In this document: positions 31,201-43,200 of the stretch, piece by piece | How positions within the stretch are numbered: the first letter of the stretch is position 1 | How the letters are laid out: each line of letters starts with the position of its first letter | Source: Symbiodinium natans | Lineage: Eukaryota; Sar; Dinophyceae; Suessiales; Symbiodiniaceae | Direction of reading: 5' to 3' | DNA length: 64,000 nucleotides | Assembly: GCA_905221605.1 (NCBI GenBank) | Contig: CAJNDS010002663.1 | Coordinates: 62,001-126,000 of the forward strand | The notes under the pieces: model-generated | Databases searched by the model: none | Told to the model about the DNA's origin: nothing | What the model saw: the letters and a program-made list of their open reading frames with translations, nothing else | Position numbers and translations under genes: made by a program

Positions 31201-34200
31201 GCTTTTGTTGGGTTCGGGGCAGGGTAGTTGAGATTCGCCGTGTTAGCCGCGTGTGGGCGAACCGATGTCCGTGATCCAAGAGGCGCAATCCGGCTGAGGT
31301 CCGCAATTCCGAACTCCGACCCCCCCCCCCCCCGAATCACCTTAAACTGCAATCCTAAACCCTAAACCCTGAACCCTGAACCCTAAACCCTATACCCTGA
31401 ACCCTGAACCCTAAACTCGAAACCCTAAACCCTAAACCCCAATCCGAAGCTCTACGCCCGGAACGCTCAGAGGTGGTGGGAGACCTACGAGGCCAGGGAT
31501 GACAGGCCCGCACTTCTAGGTTGAGGGCTGGGAGGTTCCCACTTATACTTAACAGTCCTTGATGGGGATTCTTAGGGGAACATGACAAGTTGAGGGTTCA
31601 AGGTTGAGTTGGCGTCGGGTGTGATGATATGGAAAATGGGCAAGATCTGGGCGCCAAGAACCCAAGAAACACTTCAGAATTGCGCAGAGAGCTGCTAATG
31701 GGATCGTGCAAGTCACCTCACCCTGAGGATGGTGGTTATCGGACACTACTGGCGCCGATTTCTGGACGAGGTGAGTCCTAAAGTCTTCGAGAAGCATCCG
31801 TGCCCCTTCATGCAAAAGCGCAGACGCTTTCCGTCTGAGATGCGTTCTTGTCGAAACGGCGTTCGCCCTGTCCTGACTGAGACCAAGCTAAGGGGAGGCT
31901 TTGCTCCATCTGGCGCAGACGCAAAGCCACAAGCTAGATTGGCGTCATGAGCAGAGAAACATGGACGCCCCAAGCTGGCTGCCCTCTCCAAAAAGCCTTG
32001 CAGCGTAAGGACATGTTCCCTGGCTACTCGCCAGTGAGTTTGCTGGGAGCAAAGAAGAAGGTAGGACATGGAATTGTGTTGGAATCAACGTGGGCGCCTT
32101 CCTTCCGTAGGTGCAGAGCTTGACAAAGAGAGCAGCTGAGCAGGTGATGTGCATCGATTTCTCCGTTGGAGTACGATACGAAGAGAGGGGCATGGGAAGC
32201 TCGCTTGAAGTGCTATTGACTTCGTTTACATGTCGATTCTTGTTTTGCAGACACCTTGTTGTGGCTCCTCGGCGCAAGCCGTTGCAAGTTGGTTCCTGGA
32301 GGCTTGCCGGAGGGGAGCTTGGGTACGGCGCTGTCGGCGCTGCGGCTCCCGGAGATGACTCTACACCGGAATGACGCGAAAGTGCTGACGTGCAAGTGAC
32401 TCCCAGAGGCAGCGCGCCTCATCGAATTCTCACAAAAAGGCCCTGGCAAAGCCATCGGGGCGGCTTTAGCAGCCACTGTCCGCTTGTGGGGCTTGATGCT
32501 CCATTTCGGGGAATTATAGTTTATTCGTCATAGTTTCGGGTAAAGAGGCCCCCCGACTTGGGTCAAACCCCTAGTAGCTGCCAACTGCCAACATCTCACC
32601 AACTGCAGCCACAAAGGATCTTGCAACTGTTTGCGGGGGCGAATTCTGCGTCGGTTGGTGCTTTAGGGTCGTTTGGGGAGAGGACAAATTACACTCTAAC
32701 TGGGATTAACATCAAACAACGTCGGCGTACCTGTGCATGTCTCAGAAAAGAACAAGCAATGTAGAATGGAATCAACGAACCATAGAGAAGGAACACGCCG
32801 AGAAAGAACAAAAGAGCCGCGGAGGTGTGTTCGCACCAGAACAGAAAACCCAAAGCACAACACATTCCAAAACCGAACAAGTATTCTGGACCAACTGTTT
32901 GTGCCAGGCAGGCGATGGGTGCAACAACGGGAAAGTGGAGCCCTCCTACGTTTGCGAGTACCAGGGCCGGTAGGCTACTGAGAGCTTTCGCCTGCTCACT
33001 TGCCAGGGTTTGGGTGGTTTAGGGTGGTTTCCAGGGTTTACTTGTGAGCTTCTTTGAAAGATGATGTATGTTTTGGCGAGTGAGGCGTCAGCAGTGCCAA
33101 ACATTTCAGGGAGTTCTGAATTTCAGGGCCAAGGCTGGCCTTGAGATGGTTTTTCCAAACCGAGTCGTCCACAACAGCGGAGTCTTCATAAGGGCATTTG
33201 GACGTCCAGTGGTTTGGTTTTCAGTGTGTTTCTGTGCTACCCCAGGCCTCAAAGCCCAAACCGGCTCTAGTGTGAGGTTGGGCATCGAGACCGGCTGCGT
33301 GGGGGTGGTCGCAGCTGATACGAGTGCCACCGGCCCGTAGCATTCTATGCAGAGTAGGAAGCCTTTCACGGAAAAGAACATCCCAACATCATGATGTACT
33401 GTGCGCAAGTCATACAAGATCTCCTTGTCAAGTACGCTTGCCAGATCTCGCGATCACCTTTACTGCGGACAGCTGCAAAGTTGTATGTGCCTGGGCTGCA
33501 GGGGCACCAGGATCTGTAGTGTGCAGTTGCACATGCAGGCTTGTGCCGGCATGTCAGGAAACACACCTGACGGGACTGCAAGTCTTTGCAAGGCGGCGAT
33601 GGCATTCGCCACATCGTGGCTGGTGAGGCCGGCCTTCACTGAGGCATGATGCCAGCCCAGGCTTGCAGGCTTCTTGGCATCTGCTTCAGGAATGCGACGA
33701 TGGAAACTTGATCGATGGAGACGGTTGCTCAAGGCTCGACGACCCTTACCCTCACAACTAAGTAGCCCCAAAGCCAACAGCCAGTTTGCAGGGACTGCCG
33801 CATCGAAGATGGCTTCACGTGTCCGACGCGAGGGTGGCCGTCAGTGTGGGCCCTATGACCACGTCGACAGTGACTGGAATTGTCCAAAGCTACCTTTTGG
33901 TTCTTCAGAGCTCCGTTTGCTCTTGTTCAAAACTGAGTCGAGCGCTGCTCAACATGTTCAGCATGTTTAAAAGGTTGATAAACGTTCAATATGTTCAGCA
34001 TGTTTGACATGTTCAGCTTTTAAACATGCTCAACAAGATCTGTAAATATTCGTCCCTTGGGTCCAAAGGTGCTGCTGACGCCGTGCGTGCCCATCTGCGG
34101 AGATGGTTTGCGGGTCGCTGGTGAGGACTGTGCTGCCAACGACTGTAGGATAGAGACCAAACCCTGAGCTTTCAGTGCCTTCACATCCTCTGCAGGAGTG

Positions 34201-37200
34201 TGACGACAACAACACTCAGAGTGGTGATGGCTGCAGCCCAACATGTCAGGCAGGGAGACCAACATGAGAGAAATGTGCTTAGAGCTTCAGAAAACTTTGC
34301 TCTCTGGTGGAGGTGGAGATTGGCTGGTTCTGCAAGCGAGCTGGCGCCGGTCTGGGCTATGAGGCAGCCCCCACGACAAAGCCCCCCGCAACAGGGGTTC
34401 ACAACACAGGGCCCGCCAGCTTGTTCGAGGACTGTTTGGAATACTTCTTGCGCCTCTGTGTCCAGAGGTATGTCTGCAGACCTGCCTGAACGGCGCCATT
34501 GACCCTGGAGAAGACTGTGATGATGCCAACACGGCCCCTTGTGCCCGCGAGGAGTTTCGAAGAGCGACAGGAGAGCTAGCAAGGCCACTACAGGTTCAGC
34601 CAGGCAACCCATCAAAGCTTCGCTAGTTGGACCCAAAAACGCGGTGCAACCTGCAAGCTGGTGAGATCTGAGTTCAAGAACGACGGGTGTGCCAACTGCA
34701 TCATCGAACCTGGATGGAGCTGCTTCGGCCCCAGACAAGGACAAAGAAGGGTAAATAAGAAACTCTTGGAGGCTTGCGTGGAAATAGTGACCCAAGAAGG
34801 GCCCATGACGAGTAGATCGGCCGCCAGCTGTGTCTTGAGAGCGCTTTGGGTTCTGGGCCTCGTTTCAGCTCGCCACGAATGTTCACATGTCGACACAAAG
34901 ACACCGGCTAAGAAGTGAAGGCGATGCCGAGGCGATAAAGTGCGATGAAGGGCGACGAAGGATCATGGAAGTATTGTTTCTTCACCTTCCGTAAAAATCA
35001 CAACACATGAGTTTTGGGATGGCCATCTAACCTATTGACACTTTGTCTTCTGCGAGTTGGTCTCCGAATGCTTAAAGCACGGCTTCTTCCGGAGCATTCC
35101 GCAACCCCTGCAGCAAACGCATGCCTCGCATTTTGTACCCTACCGTGCTGAGCGTTAGGGGGAGCGAGAGATACACTGTTCTTCAAGTGGCAAAGATGTC
35201 TGGCTGGCATTTTCTTGGCAAGCGTATCTCTCGTACGAAAAGGCAGGCCTCTGTCTGTCTCTCTAAGCAAGCAAGTAGTGTACGTATGAAAATGTAGTGA
35301 AGTGTCATCATGTGTGCAACGTATGTTGTGAGAGGAAATGCGTGAGGATGCAAGTAGTACGCATGTCATGCATGCTTTAATGGACCCTTGAAATGAGGAT
35401 AAAGGGGATTTTGCCACCCTGATTGTTTTCAAAGATATGCCAAAGGGGGTATGCTGAATATTTCTCAGACCTCGTGCTTAGAATGTTTTTGTACACATGC
35501 GGCATCAACTTGGAGGTTTACGGCGCAGGCTTCTGGTCTCGGTAAAGGGTTCAGACAAGTGCAGAGGTCCCTACAGGGGAATGTTGAGGAAGATTTGGGT
35601 TACTTGAAGCCCTGTTTAAGTACTACGTAGCTACTTGATCACTAGTCAAGCTGCGTTTTTCTCTTTCGTTTCATAGGAATACCTGGAAAACCTCTGTTCT
35701 CCCCATATTTTATCCGGAAAACATGTTCTTTTCGCAACTTTTCTTTTACGCCCTCTGACTCTGTGTTGTATTAGGAAAACCTTCACTTCCTGCATGTGTC
35801 GACTATAGGCAGACAGGGCAAGAAAGAAAGACGGAAATCAAGCAAACACGAGCAAGAAATTCAGAACAAGAAACAATGCAGGAAGAGAAGACTATTCGAT
35901 TAAACCCGTCCATGCGAGCTTCGCGTTTGCAAGTTGGGGGGGGGCGCTGCGCACCTCCCCCCCTTTGTATGTTCAGGTTTTTAGGCCGTGCAAGCTTGCT
36001 TCCCTCCACTATCATGGACGCTTGTCGGATAGAGCTCCAGGTGAGCCGATCGCGCACCGCTTCACGAGCACGTCCTCGGGCAGCTATTGTGTACCCATCT
36101 GCGGCGACGGCTTCCGCATCGCGCCACTTGCTAGCACAGTCCCAGACCCCAAGCCCAAACCCTAAACTACCCAACAACCCAACGCTCTAGCCCTGCATGC
36201 GAAATGCCAACTCACCCTCAGTGCTGCGCCCAAAAAGCCCCTAAAATGGTGTTTAGGGGATGTTTAGGGTTGGCCGCGTTTGGGAAGTTTGTGGCCTTGG
36301 CGAAAGGCTGGGGCCATGGGCAGAGGCTTGCGACGATGGCAACATCTTGGTCTGCCCCTTACTGGAGGCATCAGGTTGGAGGATTTTCTGTGTGGCGAGC
36401 CCGGCTCAGGCGGGTGACGGCTGTGACCCCAGCTGCAAAGTCGAACTGGGCTGGCGCACGAAAGCACAGGCTGGTTCTTGATCAAGGCATCTTGTAAGCT
36501 AGTGACTAGCCAGAACAGCTGGTGTTGTTCTGCCGATGCGCCAGGCCACTTCTACCGAGCTTCTGCTGGAGTCGATCTGTGGCGATGGACTTGTGGTGGG
36601 CAGTGAGGGCTGCGACGATGGCAATTTGGACCCCCCCCAGTCTGCTTTGGTGACACACTGGCGGCTCTTGAGTGACTCCTGTGTGACCCTTGTGTCCACT
36701 GACTCCATATGCAAAGAAGGATGCCGGCGATGGCTGCAGCAGCTCGTGCCAGGTGGTCGTGGACCAAGTCCCGTCGTTTCATGCGGGCCGCCGACGGGTT
36801 TCTTAAGTTCTCGATCCGAAATGGGCTTATTGAGAACATGGGCAATCTGCTTTCTCCGGATCCAGTGTCCCCTTGCCTGAGGAGCGCGGCTTCGCCTGTA
36901 CCCCCGAAGACGCCATGACGAAGCCTGAGGCGCAGCAAGTTGAGAACAGCATAGAACAGCATAGAAGAGTGATACACACATGGCCAGAGCAGCAACTGCA
37001 ACAACCGCAGCAACAAAATTGTAAACGCTTGCGCGTTGCGCGCCACCTAGGCAGCTGAGTGCCAATTGAAGCTTGGGTAGGGTGGTGGAAGCTGCCAAGA
37101 AGTCAAGAAGGCAGCAAGCGAGTGTGTTGACCCCACCCGACCCCTTGAACGGCCAGTGGCCGCAAGACTCAATGGAAGTGAAAACGCACAGGGGTGTCCC

Positions 37201-40200
37201 ACCCAAAGGTTCGAAATTGGCAGGGCTAGCAGAAGGGCTCAAGACATGGCATTGGGATAAGGATCTAAGCGGTAAGAAGGCATCACGAACTGTTCGAGTG
37301 CATTCAGCATCAATCAGCCATCGCAACAATGGTGAGTCATGCGGTCGTGAGTTACTCAGCGAGTCCGTGGCCCCCTGTCCGCCCTTGCAGGCAGCTGCTG
37401 GGCCGCCGTTCGCCGCTCGCAACAGGCACTTTGCAGATACAAAATTGGGACAACGTTCACAACAGGATTCCTTTCTTGTATCAAAAAGGACCCTGATTAC
37501 AACAAATAGCAAATCCTCAGAAAGCCGCAACTTGAACACTGATACGGACAGAAGTTCCTTTTCGATTTCAACCCCGCTCACTTCCTGGCCCAGTGTTCGG
37601 GACAATGAGAAGTCTGTGATTGGCTGCTTCTCCGAAAGCCATACCTAGGCCCACGTTCCGAAAGCCACGCTTTGCCCACGTCGCTGGGTTTCGACAAAGG
37701 TTTTTTGGTGAGTATGCTCCCCTACTTGGTCCTAGACAGCCAATCACCCGAAGCTTGAAGAAGCCCCGATGAAGGAGCGTCTGCGTGCCAGTGTGCGGCG
37801 ATGGTCTGGTCTTGGTCGGTAGTGGCGAGGAGTGTGACGTTCCGACCTCAGCAAGAATTGAAAGGGTGCATGGCTTCATGCTCCTCGGAAACGGGGCCTT
37901 GATATACTTGTTTCATGTTAGGCATAGTTAGTGGGCATAGTGGGAAAGACCCTAAACCACCTCGAGTGCTTCCTCAAAGCTTATAAGGGTTTGGGCCCGG
38001 TATGAGCCTCCAGGATGGCAACCGCGTCCCCAACGATGGCTGCGCCTTTTCCTTAGCTTCTGCATGTTGTGAGTCTGACTAGGCCTTGTCCTGAGCAGTC
38101 AACGTTCACGGTCACTACCGCTGCCGTAAAATTCCGTCCGCAGTAGCTTTTTTGGGCAGCTTTTAAAAAGCCCTTTGAACCGGCAGCCTCAGGACGAGAA
38201 CTGTCGAGTGGAAGGTGGATACGGGTGCGGAATCCAGACTGGAGGCACACTCTTGTGCAGCTTTGTGCGAGCCGAGCCATTGTAAATCGGCTTGGTGCTG
38301 TGCAGGTACTCGATCAGTTTGCACGCCAATTTGCAGCCGCCTCTGGCATGTGTGGCAGTGAAACACTGGTTGCTACAGGGGGTAAGGGGCGCAACAGCGG
38401 TAACCCAGGGGCCATCCGACCTTACTGAGGTGGTGATGGCTTGTTGCGGGCACCAGAAGAGTGCGATGATGCAAATGATGGGAAGGGGGTGCGGCGCTTG
38501 GATGTCACAGTCCTTTATCAGTTGCCACAGTGTGGCCGTACATCCTGGACCCCCGCTTCAGTCCTTCAGCCCCCGTGTGCCCTTTATTCCCGATCTCTTG
38601 ATAGTGTACTTCTTCCAGGATGGCTGCAGCGAGCTTTGTCAGCTGGAGCAGGCGGGAGTGGCCTGCGGGCGGTGTTCGCGGCGTCTCGCGGAACCCAGCG
38701 TGTGACAGAGATTATCCATTCTTATCCATTCTTATCCATTCTTATCCATTCTTATCTTATCCATTCTGATCCATGCGTATCCATTCTTATCCTCCTGACT
38801 CCCAACGAGCCCGCAGCCCTGCCCTGCCCTGCCCTGCCCTGCCGCTTGTCAGGGATATCGCTGTTGGCCACCGGGGGCCCGGTTCCCAGCGGTCGCTCTC
38901 GGGCTTCGGCTTTCGGATGTCGCGCTTCAGGGTTGTTTTGGCAAAAGCTTGAAGACGACCTCCCAGGATGCAAGTGACTGAAGCGTGATTTTGAAGAAGA
39001 ACGTTGTTTTTTTTTCTTTTCTTTTTTCATCCCTTTTTCTTTTTTGCTCAGGATGTTTGAAAAGAAGCTTTTCAGTCAGAGTGCTGCCAGAGGGCACTTC
39101 TCCCATGTTGTGGCCTCGTCAGGTAGCCTGCCGACAGATCTGCGGCGATTTCTTGCGCTTGGAGGGGGAGGAGAGCCGTGCTCTGAATGCCTCAGAGGTG
39201 TCTTTTTTTTTCCCATGGTTGGGCCAAGATTCTTGGCGGAGGGGGGGAGTTCTTCCATTGTCACAACGACGAAAAGAGCTTGCGCCCCTAGGTGCGGGTG
39301 GACGTGCTCGCCGTCCTCGAAACTGTCGTTCATCGTTTCTGGACTTCTGGGCTCGCGACGTGCGAAACTGTCGTGAGACCGTCGGTGCTTTTGGGTGTCA
39401 GGGCTCTCGAGTGTCCTCACGTTTTGGCATCCGTGCTTGACGTCTGGGCTCGCGAAGGCGGAACGTTCTTCGAATCCCTGTCGGAAGCACTTGGAGCGGT
39501 TTCGGTCTATTTTGGACGTGCTGTTTCGTGCCCCGGGTCTCTCACTGTTTGGGCCTACACTGGCATCCTACACGGTATGTCTTGTGATGGCCAGGAGTGC
39601 GACGATGGCAACCTGCTCTTGGCAGATGGCTGCGACAGCAGTTGCCACGTGGAGGTTCAGCGAGAGAGAGAGAGGGAGAGAGAGAGAGAGAGAGAGATAG
39701 AGAGAAGTGCTGAGAAGGAGAAGAAGAGAGAGAGAGAGAGAGAGAGAGAGCCTTGGTGCCCCCGGGTCTCCTCATGCCAGCAGAAGAAGAAGAAGCAGAA
39801 GAAGAAGAAGAAGAAGAAGAAGAAGAAGAAGAAGAAGAAGAAGAAGAAGAAGAAGAAGAAGAAGAAGAAGAAGAAGAAGAAGAAGAAGAAGAAGAAGAAG
39901 AAGAAGAAGAAGAAGAAGAAGAAGAAGAAGAAGAAGAAGAAGAAGAAGAAGAAGAAGAAGAAGAAGAAGAAGAAGAAGAAGAAGAAGAAGAAGAAGAAGA
40001 AGAAGAAGAAGCAGAAGCAGAAGCAGAAGAAGAAGAAGAAGAAGAAGANNNNNNNNNNNNNNNNNNNNNNNNNNNNNNNNNNNNNNNNNNNNNNNNNNNN
40101 NNNNNNNNNNNNNNNNNNNNNNNNNNNNNNNNNNNNNNNNNNNNNNNNGGGGGGGGGGGGGGGGGGGGGGGGGGGGCGTTCAGGGAAAGGACACTCCGTG

Positions 40201-43200
40201 GGCACAGTAGTGGTGATGGGGCCGAACACCGGCCCAGCGCGAGATGGCCTTGGCACAGGGTTTTCCCCAGGCCCCAAGGAAAGAAGGAAAGAAGGAGAGA
40301 AGGAGAGAAGGAAAGGAGGAAAGGAGGAAAGGAGGAAAGGAGGAAAGGAGGAAAGGAGGAAAGGAGGAAAGGAGGAAAGGAGGAAAGGAGGAAAGGAGGA
40401 AAGGAGGAAAGGAGGAAAGGAGGAAAGGAGGAAAGGAGGAAAGGAGGAAAGGAGGAAAGGAGGAAAGGAGGGAAGGAGGAAAGGAGGAAAGGAGGGAATA
40501 AATTCATCAAGAAAGAACGCAAGAAAGAAAGCAAGAAAGAAAGCGGTAAAGGAAGAAAGAAAGAGAACATAGGGGCAGAGTTCGCGTCTGAATATTTGTT
40601 TGGGGGGAATACTCTCCCTGATGTGTGAGCTCACTGTGAGTTCCCAGCTTTTTCGCTCCGAGTTCGCGTTGGACCTTCCCTGGCCTTCATGCCCCGTGGA
40701 AGAAGAAGAAGGAGAAGAAGAAGTAGAAGAAGAAGAAGAACAAGGAGAAGATTAAGAAGACAGAGAGAGAAAACGAGTGAGCGAGAGGAGTCGTAACTTG
40801 CAGTTGATAGTTTGCCTCCGAGGGTTTTGACACCGCAAGTCCCTTCGTTTGGGCAGCTCCTTCTCGTCTGGAGGTGGGGTGGACCTGTCGTTCCTACATC
40901 CACGGGGCCACGAATGCGACGTCAGTTTGTTCCCCGATTTGTGGGGATGGGCTGATCGCCGGAGCAGAGGCTTGAGATGGTGACTGCCTTGCGATGGTGG
41001 TAGCATGCTGTATCGTAGCTACGAACAGGGCATCTTCGCTTCAGTAAACTGACCTGCTTGACAGACGCAGCCTTCTGCAGCCATGCGCTGCTCGAGGGGT
41101 CTGCGTGCACTCGGGCTGTGCTAGGGCTTCACTGAAAGGATCCCGTGCCATGGTTGTCCCCCGAGCCCGTGGGCTAGACTTCCAGGCGCTCCAAGTTCCT
41201 CCAGCATCCTGGGGCGAAGCCACTGCAATAGGCCCGACAGCCACAGATGGCAGTTTCATTGTGTTCTTTCCTCGTGTGGGGTTCAAATACCTGGACCTTT
41301 TGGCCGAGACTGCTTCCTGGAGAGATGGCGCACAATTCTCAGGATCTATTGATGCAAGCTTCGGTATCCTGCACCATCACACCGGAGACTCTTCGTTCAT
41401 ATCCTTTGCAGAGGCACCACCGAAGTCCTGGACTTGCTATCAGCTCAAAGATGGCAAAGCACCATCCGCAGAACTGACAGAGAGGCTTTGCCTCCCAGGT
41501 GAGATCCGCGCTGTTTGTGATGCAGGGGATGGCTTTGCGGCTCTTGCGGTCTCTAGTGGCCAGGTTCGTTTTGTGGACTTGTCAACTGGAAGAACTGGCA
41601 AAGGCCTTAAGCTGGCCGAGGCAAAGGCAAAGAAGACGGTGGCATTGGCCCGACTTGCGCCGCGAAGAGTGCTTCTGATTCGGGAGTCGCGTGGAAGCAT
41701 CGGGCCAGAGTTTCTGGTTGTCGAGCTTGACGACTTCCACGTGGTCTCTTTGCAAAGACGGGGCACCCTTCACATGGGTTCCATCAGCCTGCCCCTGGGG
41801 CAGCTGGAATCCTTGGCGGTTGCTGACGCGGACAGTGAGCGCATCTTACTTTGCTGGCGGGAGCCAGTTCTGATGAATGGCAGTATATCCAATGGCCACA
41901 CCCAACCGGAAACGGTGCGGCACTTGGCCACTGCGACGCTGAGTGACAAAGACAGCACTCTCGTACTACTGCCCGAGTCCTCTATGAGCTGGCACAGCGT
42001 GGCAGGCTACTATGCAGAATGGCGATCTGAGGGCACTGCATTGGCCTTCCACTTGCGTGAAGCCCGCTACGGCTTGGCAGTCGCGTCGGGGCAAGCCCCA
42101 TGGTCCAACGACTCCAACTCAAGCTCGCCTAGGCAGCCGGTCGTTGCTCGAACGGCTGGGTCGGTAACATTGGCATGCGCGGGCAGCAGCTTTGCGGCTG
42201 TCAAGTGGCTGTTGTCACCATTCTCACTGAAAGGGCTTGTCGCTCGGCGATGTGCGGAGTCGCGCCAGGTGCGAAGAGCCTTGGATGGCGGCGCGGCTGC
42301 TTTACGCCGGAAGCGGCAGCGTGACGAAGAGAGCAGTGAGCGGCTCACCATGCCGCACTTGGCAGAGCTCGTGCGTAGGTGTGGAGCTTTGCAGAAGAAC
42401 GATGTTGCCTTGCTGAAGGCCTGTCTCAAGCCGGAAGACGTGCAACCCGCAACCAAGATTCTCCTCAGTTGGCTGCGCATCCATCAAGGCCTCCCGGCTG
42501 GAGAAGTCAGGAAGGTTGCTCCTGGGATGCCGCGGCTTTCCTCCATCGTGCGCTTTCTGAAGGCGTTGGCGGATGCTTTCATGCCAGTGCTGGTTCGTGA
42601 GTCGCCCGACGACATCGAGGCGATCCTGGAGCGTCTGGCCGTTGCCAAGAGCACCTACTGCCGGGCCGAGAAGCTCTATGCTCGGGCGCGCGCCGCCTGC
42701 CGAGAGAGACCCCGAGCGAGCGAGGTGAAGACAAAGAAGAACCTGGAGATCCAGCGCAAACTCAAAGCTCCGAAGATGGAGATCAGTGTTCTGAAGTTCT
42801 GAGTGAGCTTTTCGGCTGCGTGATTGATTGGATGTTTCACTGCCAGGAGTCCGCAAGGGGCTCTGCTTTAGTTGTTGCATTGCTCTTTGCGTTCACCGAA
42901 AAGGCTCCAAATGTCCGGGAAGTGGAGGGAAACTCCAATCGAGACGCTTTTTTCAACGCTGTGCAGGCATGCGACGACGGCAATCTCGTGCCAGGCACGT
43001 CATCGGACCGTCAATCCATCAGCTGTCATCAACCTCACAGTTGACCTCCCGGTCCCTCATCCCCCAGATAGCTCCCCCCGCACCCGAAGGTGATGGATGC
43101 GACGGAAACTGCCAGGTGGAGGCGAGTGTTGGTTGGGTGCGGGGGTGGTCTTGCGAAAGTAAAGGTGCTTTTTGGGCTTACAGGAAAGACTCAGAGGTCA

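Noticed and set aside
39292-40634. ORFs of 100-430 codons on both strands around the assembly gap
   Set aside because: They translate GA, GAA and GGAAAGGA microsatellites and the 100-N gap, giving Lys/Glu/Arg or Ser/Phe/Pro homopolymers.
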